Of a stretch of 64,000 bases of DNA, positions 25,465-35,948 are shown piece by piece. The translations under genes were made by a program, and so were the position numbers. The notes beneath the pieces were generated by a model. The model searched no databases. It saw nothing but the letters and a program-made list of their open reading frames with translations, and was not told the DNA's origin. Positions within the stretch are counted from its first letter, which is position 1; every line of letters begins with the position of its first letter. This DNA is from Leptobrachium leishanense (taxonomy: Eukaryota > Chordata > Amphibia > Anura > Megophryidae), in NCBI GenBank assembly GCA_009667805.1, contig CM019069.1, positions 58,335,422 through 58,399,421 of the forward strand, read 5' to 3'.

Positions 25465-27868
25465 ATGGATCCAGATGAAGCAGCAGAGTGGTGTAAAGCA
25501 CAGGGTGGCCAGTTAGAGTTGAGTGTAGTAATGGATATTCCTGTAGGCACCTGGGCAGAAGAGCAGATCCGCTTGGCCGTGGCAGCGTTGGCACCTGACC
25601 AGCGGGGTTTCTAGCGGACATTAAAGTGAACCAGAGACTTCTCACACGTATGTTCTTTTTGAGTGGAGAAAGGGTGTTCCTGTGTGTTTTCAGGACGTGA
25701 GTATACAGCTAACCGACGACGTGGAAGTTCGTCTGATCCAGCCAAGTAAGCCACGTGGTGATTCAGCGAACATTCCTGCATCCAGCCCGCTGGCCATGAT
25801 CGGGCCGGAGTTCATTGCTGCTATTGGAGACCTCGTGGTTAAGTGTCAGAGGGCTCACCCTTCTTACATCAGCTTCGGATATCGGAAGTTGGAAAAATTT
25901 TCAGGAAACTTGCCAACTCCGGCGGGAGAAGAAACCTTCGAAGAATGGGTGGAACAAGCGATGCAGGCTCTGGATGAGTGGGACGTCTCTGAAGCGCAGA
26001 AGAAGCAAAGAATTACTGAGAGCTTAAAGGGACCTGCGTCAGAGGCTGTCAGGAATCTGAAGCTGAGTAAGAGAGACTGTACTGCTCTAGATTACCTGAA
26101 CATATTACAGGAAGTCTTCGGGCGAACGGAAAAGGCTGCTGAGCTAATGTACCAATAGGAGCATACTTACCAGAAAAGGGGTGAGAAGATGACAGAATAC
26201 ATGAGGCGCCTGGATAAGATACTGTACCAAGTACTGTTGAAGAAAGGAACAGACCCCACTACAGTGGATCAGGTTAGAATGCGTCAGATATTGAAGGGTG
26301 CCTTACCTTTAGATCCTGTGATGTTGCAGCTGAGGACTCGAGAAGGTAATAAAGAGTTAAATTACCTAGAACTGATTCGAGTTGTTCGGGAGGAAGAAGC
26401 CCTTCTGGAAGAGAAGCTTGGAAAAAGGGGAGCGAAGGTCTATGCGCAACCCATAGAGTATAACGAGTGTTCATCAGATGAGGAAGATCCGGAAGAGACA
26501 TATGAGCCGGAGATAACTCAAAAGTCGTCAAACCAGGTGTATGGTGAGATACAAAAGACTCTCGCGAGAGTACAAGAAGCCCAAGTTAAGATGGAACAGA
26601 CACACACGGACCTATGCCGGACAATCTTGAAAGTAGTAGAAATGCAGACTGAAATATTGAAGTCTCTCTCAGATATACGAACAGCAGCGGTTGCTGTGGT
26701 CTCCGACAGAGGATTTTCAAATGAGACACAGGAAGAAAGTGTGCCCTCATCCTCGTGGGGAAGATGTTTTGCCTGTAGAGAATTCGGTCATTTCAAGGCT
26801 CAGTGCCCAGAAAGGAGACAGGGAGGGTCTCTATATGTGCCTGCTAGACCTAGAAGATCCTCTCCCTGGAGGTCTGATCCTATGTCACGGGAGGAAAATG
26901 TATGCCCGCAGTCACCACGTATGAGGACAAGGGTTAGAGTACAACAGACTGGGTCTACCTCTCCTGCTGCTACGAAAAAGTTCCCTGACAAGTTGATAGG
27001 TCCTTCGCCCATCATCCCGGTTCAAGTGGAAGGAGTCTATACTAAGGCTCTTCTAGATTCGGGTGCTCAAGTAACGCTGATTTACCGAGACTTCTATCAG
27101 AAATATCTGAAGCATATACCCCTGAAGAAATTGAAGGATCTCGAAATCTGGGGTATGGGAATGGAGAAGTTTCCCTATGATGGATATATACAGGTGAAGC
27201 TAGAATTCAGTTCGGAAATCGCTGGACAACCGAGAGTATGTGACACGTTGGCAATTGTGTGTCCTCGTCCCTCGGGAGCTAATCGAAGTTCTATGATAGT
27301 GGGGATGAACGCTGATGTGTTGAGACACCTCTTAACCCCACTGGTCACGGAAGAGAATCCTGCTCCTAAGAAGGCACACTCGATGTCACGACCGGCCTGT
27401 CCACGGAGGGTCAAGGAACAGAGAACCACTACAGAAATAAGAAGGCTGAGGAGAACGGAAGGGACAGAGAAGGCCCTACGTTCAGGAAAGACTGTACAAG
27501 TACCGATTGGAGACAAATTATCTGTGCCTGGTCTGCCTATATCCCGTCCGACTCCTACTATTCGGTCTCATCAGTTCCGTTCCGTTAGAGAGAGTGAAGA
27601 AGACAGTGAAGAAGAAGGCTGGTGTCTGAGCTGGGTGTGGGCACCTGAGTCCCAGAGCGTCAAGCCGGTTTCTGACTGGGGTGAGAGTGATTTAGGGTCT
27701 GATATCTCTGAAGTTATGACTCGAGCACCTGCAGTACCTGAGACCTGGGAAGTTCCTGAAGTTTTAGAGGAAATATCCATAGATTACAGTTCTATGCCTT
27801 CACTGGAGGGCTCATATTCCGAGGAAGTGTTGGCTCCGATGGTTGATGATGAGAGATTGAGCCTGTAG
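25465..27868 (+). pseudogene. Gag-protease of PNMA-like LTR element (broken)
   Basis: Structural protein and protease of the LTR element. The first ATG (25465) opens 49 residues (WCKAQGG, MDIPVGTWAEEQI) resembling the N-terminal part of vertebrate PNMA proteins, and closes at a stop at 25612-25614. The frame shifts between there and about 25690. The capsid-like part follows, with YRKLEKFSGNLP, FEEWVEQAMQALDEW and LKGPASEAVRNL, again PNMA-like in order and spacing. A single in-frame TAG at 26156-26158 interrupts it. The same frame continues through a coiled-coil-like stretch (26540-26700), a CCHC knuckle CFACREFGHFKAQC (26764-26805) and the protease motif LLDSGAQVTLI (about 27047-27080), to an acidic tail ending at 27868. 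Similarity to PNMA, a gene family derived from Ty3/gypsy Gag, is from recognition, not search. Confidence 0.85.
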
Positions 27869-28089
27869 AGTCAGCTCTCCTGACTGAAGAGGTTCTTGAA
27901 AAATTTGAACCTAAACGTTCAGTACGACCCCCTCAGAGACTCACATTTGATTCACCAGGACATAGCACAGAGGAGGCTGTAACAACTGGGCGGAGGTTTC
28001 CAGAAGTGTCAGCTCTAATTGCCAAGGTGTCTAAGGGTTTGGGGGAGATTGAGGAAAATTGCTGCCTGTTGTCAACCCTGAATATGTAG
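27859..28089 (+). pseudogene. C-terminal tail of Pol, joined after internal deletion
   Basis: In a different frame from Gag-protease, about 76 codons are open to a TAG at 28087-28089. The segment KRSVRPPQRLTFDSPG resembles the basic, PQRL-containing end that follows integrase in many Ty3/gypsy Pol proteins. Nothing of reverse transcriptase or integrase precedes it. This suggests that an internal deletion joined the protease region to the end of Pol. Moderate confidence because the tail is short. Confidence 0.6.
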
Positions 28090-28190
28090 GCTAAAGTTAG
28101 AAATGTTAAGTAGAAATGTAATGCAACTGTTATGTTATGTATGACCGACACATGTACCCGTTACACGCCCTTGGGAGGACCCAAGAGTTT

Positions 28191-28203
28191 AGGGGGGGGG
28201 AGG
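28191..28203 (+). promoter_or_regulatory. Polypurine tract
   Basis: A G-rich run of 13 purines (A, nine G, AGG) lies directly before the 3' LTR, the expected place for plus-strand priming. Confidence 0.85.
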
Positions 28204-29327
28204 TGTAGCGATGTGTTTAAAAAGACTGTTCTGCTGCATTTACTTGCAATGGCCAGACAGAGACAGAGACCATGGAAAGTTATGCTGGACAAACACAAGG
28301 CACTAAACTACCTTTTCCATGATGCTTTGCGTAAGGACAGGAAGTGGGTGTGTAGGAAAGGAAAGGCATCACCAGCCTCGTGGAAAGCATGCTCAGAGTG
28401 AGCTGGGAGCTGAAAGGAGAAGGATGCAGGCCGAGCTGTGGAGGATCGTGACCAGGCCAGAGCGCAGGGGCTACCTCGCTGGTGCTGGGGGATCGGGACA
28501 GTGACCCTGCAGAGACCTGTCTATACCCACGCTGCGATCAAGGCAAGCAGAGGACCCGAGTGAGGAGTACCGCAAGTCCATTGGATGGGAGAGAAGGCGG
28601 TAGCTGGACAAGTCCGGGTGGGAGCAAGGAAAGCCAGACAACGGATCCAGTAGCCAGTATCACAGCCAGGCATTAAGCGGAGAGACGTCCTGGGTCAGCG
28701 GAGCCTTGGTGATCGAGCGGATGGGTGAGAGGCCTCCAAGGCCGGTTTATAAAATCAAGAAAGCACGCTGCTGTTTGTTTCAAAAACCCACAGGGCCCCA
28801 ACTTGACTAGTCGAAGACATCGTTATAAGTAATTCACTGGCCAGTTGAATAGTACCCGGTACCATATACACACACGTACACACCCTTTACATTCCGGGAC
28901 TTAACCTGTGCGGGACTCATTTGTTACGAATCGGAACAGGGGTTAAAGATACGTTCCAAATATATTTTTCTCTTTTCCGCTGCGCGTTTATCGTAATACG
29001 AAGAGATTGTATTTTTGGGTTTCGCTACGTGTCTCTGTTTTTCTGAACTATCGGGAAATTGCATTTCTTTTCTGTTCGGTTGCGAATATTTTATTTTTCC
29101 GAAATACGAAGCCTCGTGTTTCGTTTCTTTTCCGCTACGCGTTTTACCGTGATACGAAAATACTGTAATAATACTTGTGAATACCGTGTCTCAACATCTG
29201 CTTATTATTTTAGTAAACTATTTAAATGATAAAAACTCACAACTGTGTTGGAGTATATTTATTCCCTAGTGCGGGGAGACTGACCCGTGGTTCATTTTCA
29301 GCGGCTCCTCCGGGAGTGAGCGCTACA
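28204..29327 (+). repeat. 3' LTR (1124 bp)
   Basis: Same tips and inner order as the 5' LTR. By-eye differences include a short change after AATGGCCA, one base in each of GGATGCAGG, GAGAAGGCGG and CAGTATCAC, one fewer G in GTACCCGG, one base in TTCCAAATAT, and an extra CT in GTGTCTCTG. The TATA-like site is near 28748. Confidence 0.93.
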
Positions 29328-29331
29328 CATA

Positions 29332-30851
29332 CATAGAGGACAGCAGCAAGAAACAGGAATTCACAATTCTGTATATAGTTTGACCAAGACACAATTCCAG
29401 TGACGAGGATATAAATGCACAGGAACTCACTGCATTAGGTCTCAAATGCCCAAGTTATGCAGCCGAAAACCAAATTCTACATATGCCAAGGGTTGTAATA
29501 TCTAGTGCTTATGTATACATAACAGAGCTGTAATATCATAAACCAGCATTGAGTGTTTAAACGATACTTGACGTTTCATAGTCGGGATGGGGTGCCCCGG
29601 CACACCCCAATGTTGGGTGAAGAGGTCCTTTTTCACCTCCTACATTGACATTTAAAATGTCCCTTATCTAGTTTATGATTAATAACATAAAAACTGACCG
29701 ACTAGATCCGATTACAGGTTTGTTATTTCTAATGAATAATAGGTTTAGAATATTTTGCACAAAATGCATAAGTTTTCATTTAACAAAAAGTTCCATGGTC
29801 CACACCCTAACGCAATGGGCTGCGCACGCCAATGACATTATATATGTGTGTAACGACTTAACGATTGTGCATATTAAAAGAATGGTAAAAACCACTACAG
29901 TTTTTAGAATAACAATCATGTATAGAACTCTTTCTTTTTTTGTTTTGGCCATAAGCCCCAGGTTTTTTTGTTTACTTATTTGTGGGGGGGGGGGCTAGCA
30001 AACTCCTGTCACACAGATAAAACCATTTGGTTCAGATCACTAATATATGACAGTGTCGTGCATACACTAGTAATAGAATACTTAGAGAAGGTTATGTTAC
30101 ACATTAAGGGAACCGACGACCCCCCCCCCCCCGTTTACAGTAGTCAAGCCAACGGAAATGGTTTTGATCCGTAACCATTTCCAAACGCCATCTCACTGGA
30201 TACAGAAATATAAATACATCCATCCTGATGAACTACGTGTACAGTGAATGTTTACCAGACTCCTGTCTGGGGCCACTTCTTTCTAATTTATCCTGGTTTT
30301 ACTTATAACGTGTATGTGGTTCTGTATGTATCTGTCACAGACTTGGCAGAGGCTTACTTAATGTAAAGAAAAATGTATGAATGAGACTGAAAAGAAAAAA
30401 AAAACTTAAATATTTGCGTCCGGGTTTATTTTTTCAAACACAATGGAGTAGGAAATTATTCCAATACACTGTTCTTTCTTTTTTCTAAGAAAAGAAACAA
30501 TATGGTGCCTATGTTCTACAGATGCACATACTGTATGAATGACGATGACCAGCGATATATTTGTGGGGGCTAGTTACTATTAAAAACTGAGAGAAACAAA
30601 AGTAGTAAATTATTATTACCTATAAAGAAATATATGGGAACACCCTTAATTACTAGGGACCGTATAACTCAAATGATCAGAACTGTCAAAAAAAGGGATC
30701 AGCACTCCAACAGTGGTAAAAGCAGCTTTTATTGGATGAGCATTGGTGGCAGTGGCAATGTTTCAGCAAAGAATGGCTTTTGCGCATCTAATGATCAGAA
30801 TGTCCACTGTGAGAACCAGTTCCTTGCTCTTCATCCACCAGGATCGTTTTA
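29332..30851. other. Unassigned intronic sequence
   Basis: No gene. A small perfect hairpin-like GGGGTG...CACCCC is at about 29588-29609. The segment 30686-30845 (AGCACTCCAAC ... AGCTTTTATTGGATGAG) has the look of the end of a Penelope-like or other retroelement, without boundaries. Confidence 0.5.
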
Positions 30852-31195
30852 GCCTGGCGTCAGATGAGCGCACTATGTGCGCCCATACGGACGTGCCTTC
30901 TGGCGTCCGTCACAGCATTGAGAGGCTGCGACGGGGCCAGCCACAAGCTGTTGCGCGTGCACGAATTGCGTGCACAACAGCAGCTGTGCTGCGTCTGTGC
31001 AGCAAGCCTCTCCGTCAATGCGCTAGAACAAGGGTTGACGGAGCTGCAAAGACCGATCCTCTGTAGGAGGATCGAGCCTTGCAGCGCTGAGCATACTAAC
31101 TGCACTCAGCGAGGTGACCAGACGGGCGTCGAGTGTAAGGAACGTCCACACAGACGTTCCTTCCGCTCTTCAATGATGCTCGTCTGACGTCAGCT
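30852..31195 (+). mobile_element. Harbinger-like MITE, family C, 344 bp
   Basis: Begins GCCTGGCGTCAGATGAGCGC and ends CTCGTCTGACGTCAGCT, with TTA at 30849-30851 and 31196-31198. The core (GCGCCCATACGGACGTGCC, GCATTGAGAGGCTGCGACGG) matches 33775-34110. Open frames inside it are by-products of its GC-rich content. Confidence 0.82.
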
Positions 31196-31394
31196 TTAGT
31201 CTGCATGAATTGCCTTTGTGTGTGCACCGCCTGGCCAAAAAACAACACCTGGATTTAACCAAGCAAATAGATGCGAGCCTTCCATTGGATAATTACTGCA
31301 TTGAGTAATATGTTTCAGCTGACAACAAATGAGGTCACGTGACTTCCTGAATATACTGAATGAGCAGGTTTTTCCATCAATGTTTTTTTTTCTC

Positions 31395-32345
31395 CCCTCA
31401 CGGCGCAGGCATATTCCAATGTGACAAGGCCAGGATTTATTGAGCTCAAATTGTGCAAGAGTGGTTCAGGGAGCATGAGACCTCATTTTCACACATGGAT
31501 TGGACACCACACAGTCCAGACCTTAACTCCATTGAGAATCTTTGGGATAATGTGCTGGAGAAGACTTTACACAGAGCGCTGGCTCTCACATTGTCACAGT
31601 CTGAACCCCCAGACCCTCTGGCACCCCCTTTGTTCTCCTTTTTTCCCATGTCCTGCATTGCCATATGCAGGTTGCAGGACTTTTCTCTCCATATGCTTTC
31701 CTGGACTATGATTTGCATAATGGACCTGGAACCTCACCTGCCCTTCATCCTCCCTAATCAACCCTGTATATGGAGGAAGCTACGCCCCTTACTCTAAGCT
31801 TCCTCATTGAAGTTGCTAGCCTTGCCAAGTGCAGACCTGCTTCTGATACTCCTGAGAACCCTATCTGGAACCCCTCTGTACCATAGACATTCCTGCTTTC
31901 CCTCTGCTCTGATTCTACAGTTATTTCCGGTATCCTCCTTGTCCCCCCCAGTACCCCTCTGTTATTCTGATTGATTGCCCTTTTGCCTGCTCCATCTGTA
32001 CCTTTGCCTAGGATATATGTTCTTTGTATCCTTTATATTATATTTATCCAGTTCTCCCATTCCCACTACCCCTAGCCTCCTTCTATGGTTTTGTTTTGAG
32101 CCTTCTGTATGATTTCTTGTCTGTTTATTTGTTGCTACAAATAAACCCTGTTACCCTGTATCCTGCCTTATCTGATATGTTTACTGCACCTTGGGCTCAC
32201 ACCCACATTTCTGCACATCTGCTAGGCCCAGCCCGTGACACACATCAATACAAGATCTTGGCCACAAATTAATGCGACTCTGGACAGTAATAAATGTTGT
32301 GACATTGCATGAGCTTATTTAAACCATGCACTCGTTCTCAGTGGC
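31395..32345 (+). pseudogene. Tc1/mariner transposase relic split by an LTR
   Basis: Before 31592 the plus strand reads [27 protein letters not shown] and a following [10 protein letters not shown], the end of a Tc1-type catalytic domain with its glutamate. After the solo LTR (31592-32240) the reading continues with IQDLGHKLMRLWTVINVVTL (32246-32320), the usual next block. The N-terminal two thirds and both ends of the transposon are missing. Confidence 0.82.
31592..32240 (+). mobile_element. Solo LTR (649 bp) with perfect 5-bp duplication
   Basis: Starts TGTCACAGTC and ends CCCGTGACA. CACAT flanks it on both sides (31587-31591 and 32241-32245). A polyadenylation-type AATAAA is at about 32142, 100 bp before the end, as in many gypsy-type LTRs. 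There is no interior left, so recombination between two LTRs is the likely origin. Unrelated in sequence to the 24280 family. Confidence 0.87.
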
Positions 32346-32593
32346 GTAATCAAAGCAAAAGGCAGTCCAAAAAAAGTAGTAATAAAAAAAGATTTTTTTG
32401 GGCAGGCACTGTTTATAAATGGTGTCTTCTCTGTTGAACCGCTATTCAGGCTCAGTCTTTTCAGTATTAAAGAGGTAGATCCCCTTAACTCAAAGAGTTA
32501 GTTTCATCAGCATTCCTTTTTAAAAAAACACGTTAAATTTGTTTATAAAACTTCACTGCGTAGAAATTAATGTGCACGTAACAAGCCCAGATC

Positions 32594-32806
32594 GAGCTGG
32601 GTGGAGTAGAGGTAATATCACTGCTCTGCGTGGAGAGAGCCTGTGGAGACATGGGTTCGATCCCAGCGAGTAACCTCTCCAATAAGTGTCCTTGGGCAAG
32701 ACACCTAACGGTACATACTCGCTACCCAGGACATACTTGAAAACAAGAGAAATCTCAATGTATCCTTCCTGGTAAAATACTTTCAAACAAAAAAAAAAAA
32801 AAAAAA
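32594..32806 (+). mobile_element. tRNA-derived SINE, full-length copy
   Basis: Head GAGCTGGGTGGAGTAGAGGT, B-box-like GGGTTCGATCCCA near 32652, body TACCCAGGACATACTTG, tail GAGAAATCTCAATGTATCC, then a long A-rich run (about 32787-32806). The long A-rich run is compatible with a fairly recent insertion. Confidence 0.87.
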
Positions 32807-33774
32807 GAGTAAACTAAACTACTATGCCCCGTCGACCTGACAATACCAGATCAGCGGACCTCGCCAGAGGCCTCAGAACCTTCGACATGTTTGCCCCAAC
32901 AAGATAACGTTCATTTAAAAGTGATTTAAATTTTATATTTGATAAAATTTACACAAAACCTTGAGCAAGAGCCCTATAATAATACGGTTAGATGGATCGT
33001 GAGGTACTTTTTAACCAGCCATCTCCTCAGTATTCCACTAGATGGCAATAAAGAGAACCTTCCGTCTCATTCCATTACAGACAACTCATTTCCAAGTGTG
33101 CTACAATCAGGCAAAACTATTTTCTCTTATTAATTCGGAAAATGATGCAATTTCAGTGTTACATGCATGACAGTAATAATATTCATCACATTCTGGAATA
33201 TATTACTATTCAAATTGTTTGGCGAGGAGGGAGATCTTATTTTTAGGATACTATGGTGGATAGAGAACAAGATGCGAGCTCAGGAGCTGATAACCGGTTA
33301 CACAGCTGAAGACCCTCTGAATGTATCTGCAATCTAGCTCGGACCTATCCCTTTTACTTTTAAAGATTTCTCTTCAGTTTGTAGAATCTCATTCTGTGAA
33401 TGTCAAGTGTTCACGGTGGACGGTTTGCTAATAGTTTCAGAGATGCACAAGCAAAATCAGACCTGTCAAATGTTGGATTTTTGGAGGAAAAGAAAAATTT
33501 AATGAAAGGCGAAAAAAAAAAGGATTTGCCCCTTTATGCAGAAATTTGAAAGCAGCCGAGTATTAAAAATGCACAACCAATTATAGGCCATCTATTGACC
33601 TACCTATAGGTTGGAGAAGGTTCAGCAAACAATAGTTTTTAAAATTGTAACCACTGACTCCAGATATAAAAAAAAGTCAATAACTATAGCAGGTTTGTGT
33701 AACACAAAAGTAACAAGTTGTAGATCCCAGAAGGTATAAGCTACAACATTATGAAAAGGCTCAATCAAGGTCAA
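32807..33774. other. Unassigned intronic sequence
   Basis: AT-rich, with no reading frame of interest and no element ends. Confidence 0.55.
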
Positions 33775-34110
33775 GGCTGGCATAAGACGAGCGCACTATG
33801 TGCGCCCGTACCGACGACCCCACTATGTGCGCCCCTACTGACGAGCCTTCTGGCGTCCGTCACAGCATTGAGATGCTGCTACGGGGCCAGCCACACGCAG
33901 CTGAGCGTGCAGCAGCCCTCTCCATAAAAGTGCTAGGACTCTCGTTGATGGAGCCGCAAAGCGCAATCCTCCATAGGAGGATCAAGCCCTGCAGCGCTGA
34001 GCGCACCAAGTGCGCTCAGCGAGGTGGCCAGACGGGCGTCGAGTTGAAGGAACGTCCACGCTCATGGACATTCCTTCCGCTCTTCAAAATATGCTCGTCT
34101 GACGCCAGCC
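33775..34110 (+). mobile_element. Harbinger-like MITE, family C, 336 bp
   Basis: Begins GGCTGGCATAAGACGAGCGC and ends CTCGTCTGACGCCAGCC. The core matches 30852-31195. The CACTATGTGCGCCC block is duplicated near the left end. Flanks are TCAA and TTCAAC, which do not give a clean TTA pair. Confidence 0.8.
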
Positions 34111-34387
34111 TTCAACATTCGTTAGTGGATGCTGCATCTTTCTCACCACAACACTTGCCTGGCATTTGGTTTTTTGATTTTTCTCCTTTGTGGTGTATGA
34201 ATGAGGAGTCAAAGTCACACAAAATGAGACCTTATCATAAAATGTCCTAGGAGTTCCTGCTTGGATTTAAAAGACAGCATATAATTACATTAAAGTAATT
34301 CTGCCATCTCATTTATTATTTTCTTGCCTTTATGATATTCTAGATATGATGGGCAGGTGAGATGACATTAGCCAAGTTCACAAAGAT

Positions 34388-34569
34388 CAGGGTTTCCCAA
34401 ACCTGTTCTCAGGACCCTCTATCAGGCCAGGTTTTAAGGATTCCCTTGGGGAAATGCAGACTGAATCCCGCACTCACTGAGCAGCAAATCATATCACCTG
34501 TGCTGTGCTTCAGATATCTGGAAAACCTGGCCTGTCAGCGGGTCCTGAGGACGGGTTTGGAAAACACGG
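34388..34569. mobile_element. hAT-like MITE (CAGTGTTTC family)
   Basis: Left CAGGGTTTCCCAAACCTGT and right ACGGGTTTGGAAAACACGG are inverted matches. The core includes GCAGACTGAATCCCGC and GAGCAGCAAATCATATCACC. The flanks ACAAAGAT (34380-34387) and ACCTAGAT (34570-34577) agree at 6 of 8 bases. Relatives: 45054, 47828, 48019 and 52827. Confidence 0.75.
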
Positions 34570-34821
34570 ACCTAGATATATATCCAGGAAATGGTAGCAC
34601 GTGATGGAGACTTGTTAAAAGGCCAGACGTAGGAACGTTAATACATTACTTACTTCTGCACAGTAAACGTTTCAGTTATTTGTCTATATGAAGGTATGTG
34701 TATGCAGCAATAGAGCAAGGAACTGGATGCATTCTTCAGTGTTTGTAGATCTGGACTGATAGATATCTACACACACAAATTTACAGTGCACTCCACTTAA
34801 ATAAGCAACGATAGATGCACT
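34570..34821. other. Unassigned short stretch
   Basis: Nothing recognised. Confidence 0.5.
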
Positions 34822-35430
34822 TTGTGCAGAGAGCCCCAGAAGACAGATAGGCTCATCCACCTCACCTCCTGCACCTCTCACACCTCACCCCCTTTGTCAA
34901 TGTCTACACTGCTTCCGGTTTCCTTTAGAATTCAATTCAAAATATTGGTGCTCACATACAAAGCTCTCCATAACCGTGCTCCTGCTTACATCTCCTCCCT
35001 TATTAGCAAGTATATCCCAACCCGGCCAAGTTGCTCTGCCAATGATCTGACACTATCAGTTCCTCATACCCGCACCCCCAGCTCCAACCTTCAAGACTAC
35101 TCACGAGCTGCCCCCTTTCTATGGAACTCCCTCCTCCGCAATAGCTTCCTCCCCCTCTCTCCAGTCCTTCAAGAAGTCTCTGAAAACACATTACTTTAGA
35201 GAAGCCTATCAGCTCACTCCCTAATCCCCCATTGTTCATCTCTTGCTCCGTCTTCCCACACAGCCCACATGCGCTCCGCTACTTCAGGTTCTCAATTTAC
35301 CCTCACCTAGTGTGTCACCCCTCTCCTTTTAGATTGTAAGCTCTCGAGCACGGTCCTCTCTCCTACTGGTCTGTGTGTTTAATTTATATGTATGTTTGTT
35401 ATTCTTTCTCACTCATTGTACTGTTTATTT
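34822..35430 (+). mobile_element. L2-type LINE, 3' end with ORF2 C-terminus
   Basis: The plus strand reads the end of ORF2 (FRIQFKILVLTYKALHNRAP, YISSLISKYIP, APFLWNSLL, then FKKSLKTHYF-type residues in a second frame). After it comes the 3' tail with TTAGATTGTAAGCTC (about 35331). This is a 5'-truncated copy; only about 600 bp remain. It lies about 410 bp from the PARD3B exon and is in inverted orientation relative to the L2 at 39793-42870. Confidence 0.85.
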
Positions 35431-35840
35431 AGAAGTAACCTTTGTAACGGTCTGTACCGGTGAGCGAATATCATATGGGCAGGCATTAGGTTGCTTAGTA
35501 TAAGGACACACAGATGGAGTACATTGATGTTGCGACGGGCTTGAACATCTTCTGAGCACAATGTGTGATTAAATATCAAACACATCCTCAGCTTAAATAT
35601 GCCGAGAGATTTTAAAATCACTTTGCTTAGTGCACTGTGTGTATGTTTGTATATTCAATGGCCTCAGTAGTATCCTTCTATAAGATAAGTACACAGGTTT
35701 GAGTGTGTGCGCGCGTGCGCATTTTGTTGGCACTGTATTAAGTACAATAAATATTCATTACAAAGGCAAGCGAAAAACATCACATTTAGTCTCAATTACG
35801 ATGCACATATGTATTGCTTTAGCATTGAGGGAAAAGTCTT
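35431..35840. other. Intron next to PARD3B exon (3' side)
   Basis: No repeat or gene recognised. It would be the start of the intron following the exon, with the donor GTAAGA at 35837-35842 read on the minus strand. Confidence 0.5.
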
Positions 35841-35842
35841 AC

Positions 35843-35944
35843 CTTGTCCTTGTCCTCTGCCACATCTGCTACAAGATCGTCAGGGTCCAGTATGCCTCCA
35901 TCTCTGTACTCTAAATGGTGGATCTTCACCCAATAACCTGGCTC
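35843..35944 (-). CDS. PARD3B: PARD3B internal exon (N-terminal CR1 domain)
   Basis: Read on the minus strand, 102 bases encode 34 residues without a stop, including YWVKIHHLEY, DGGILDPDD and EDKDK. This is the conserved middle of the N-terminal oligomerisation (CR1) domain of the PAR-3 family. The wording fits PARD3B better than PARD3, which differs at several of these positions. An acceptor TTTTTTTCTTTTTTTATTAG precedes it and a donor GTAAGA follows. The exon holds whole codons. PARD3B is a cell-polarity scaffold at tight junctions. Other exons of the gene were not found in the window, in keeping with the very long introns of this gene. Recognition is from memory of the family, without a database search. 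Confidence 0.9.
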
Positions 35945-35948
35945 CTAA

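Larger units (their letters stand above)
24280..29327 (+). mobile_element. Young LTR retrotransposon, PNMA-type Gag, no RT
   Basis: Two LTRs of about 1,125 bp bound a 2.8-kb interior. The flanks CATA (24276-24279) and CATA (29328-29331) form a perfect 4-bp target duplication. In order: 5' LTR, a primer-binding site resembling that for proline tRNA, Gag-protease frame, a short C-terminal tail of Pol, purine tract, 3' LTR. Reverse transcriptase, RNase H and integrase are absent. The LTRs differ at about a dozen places by eye (near 1 percent), so the insertion is recent although the copy encodes no polymerase. It must have been copied by enzymes from a complete relative. Overall type: Ty3/gypsy-like (inference from Gag and protease). 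Confidence 0.92.

Noticed and set aside
30743..31187. Overlapping 107-residue open frames
   Set aside because: They fall in a GC-rich family C MITE that is non-coding in its other copies.
33798..34250. 150-residue open frame
   Set aside because: Mostly family C MITE sequence, with different reading in other copies.
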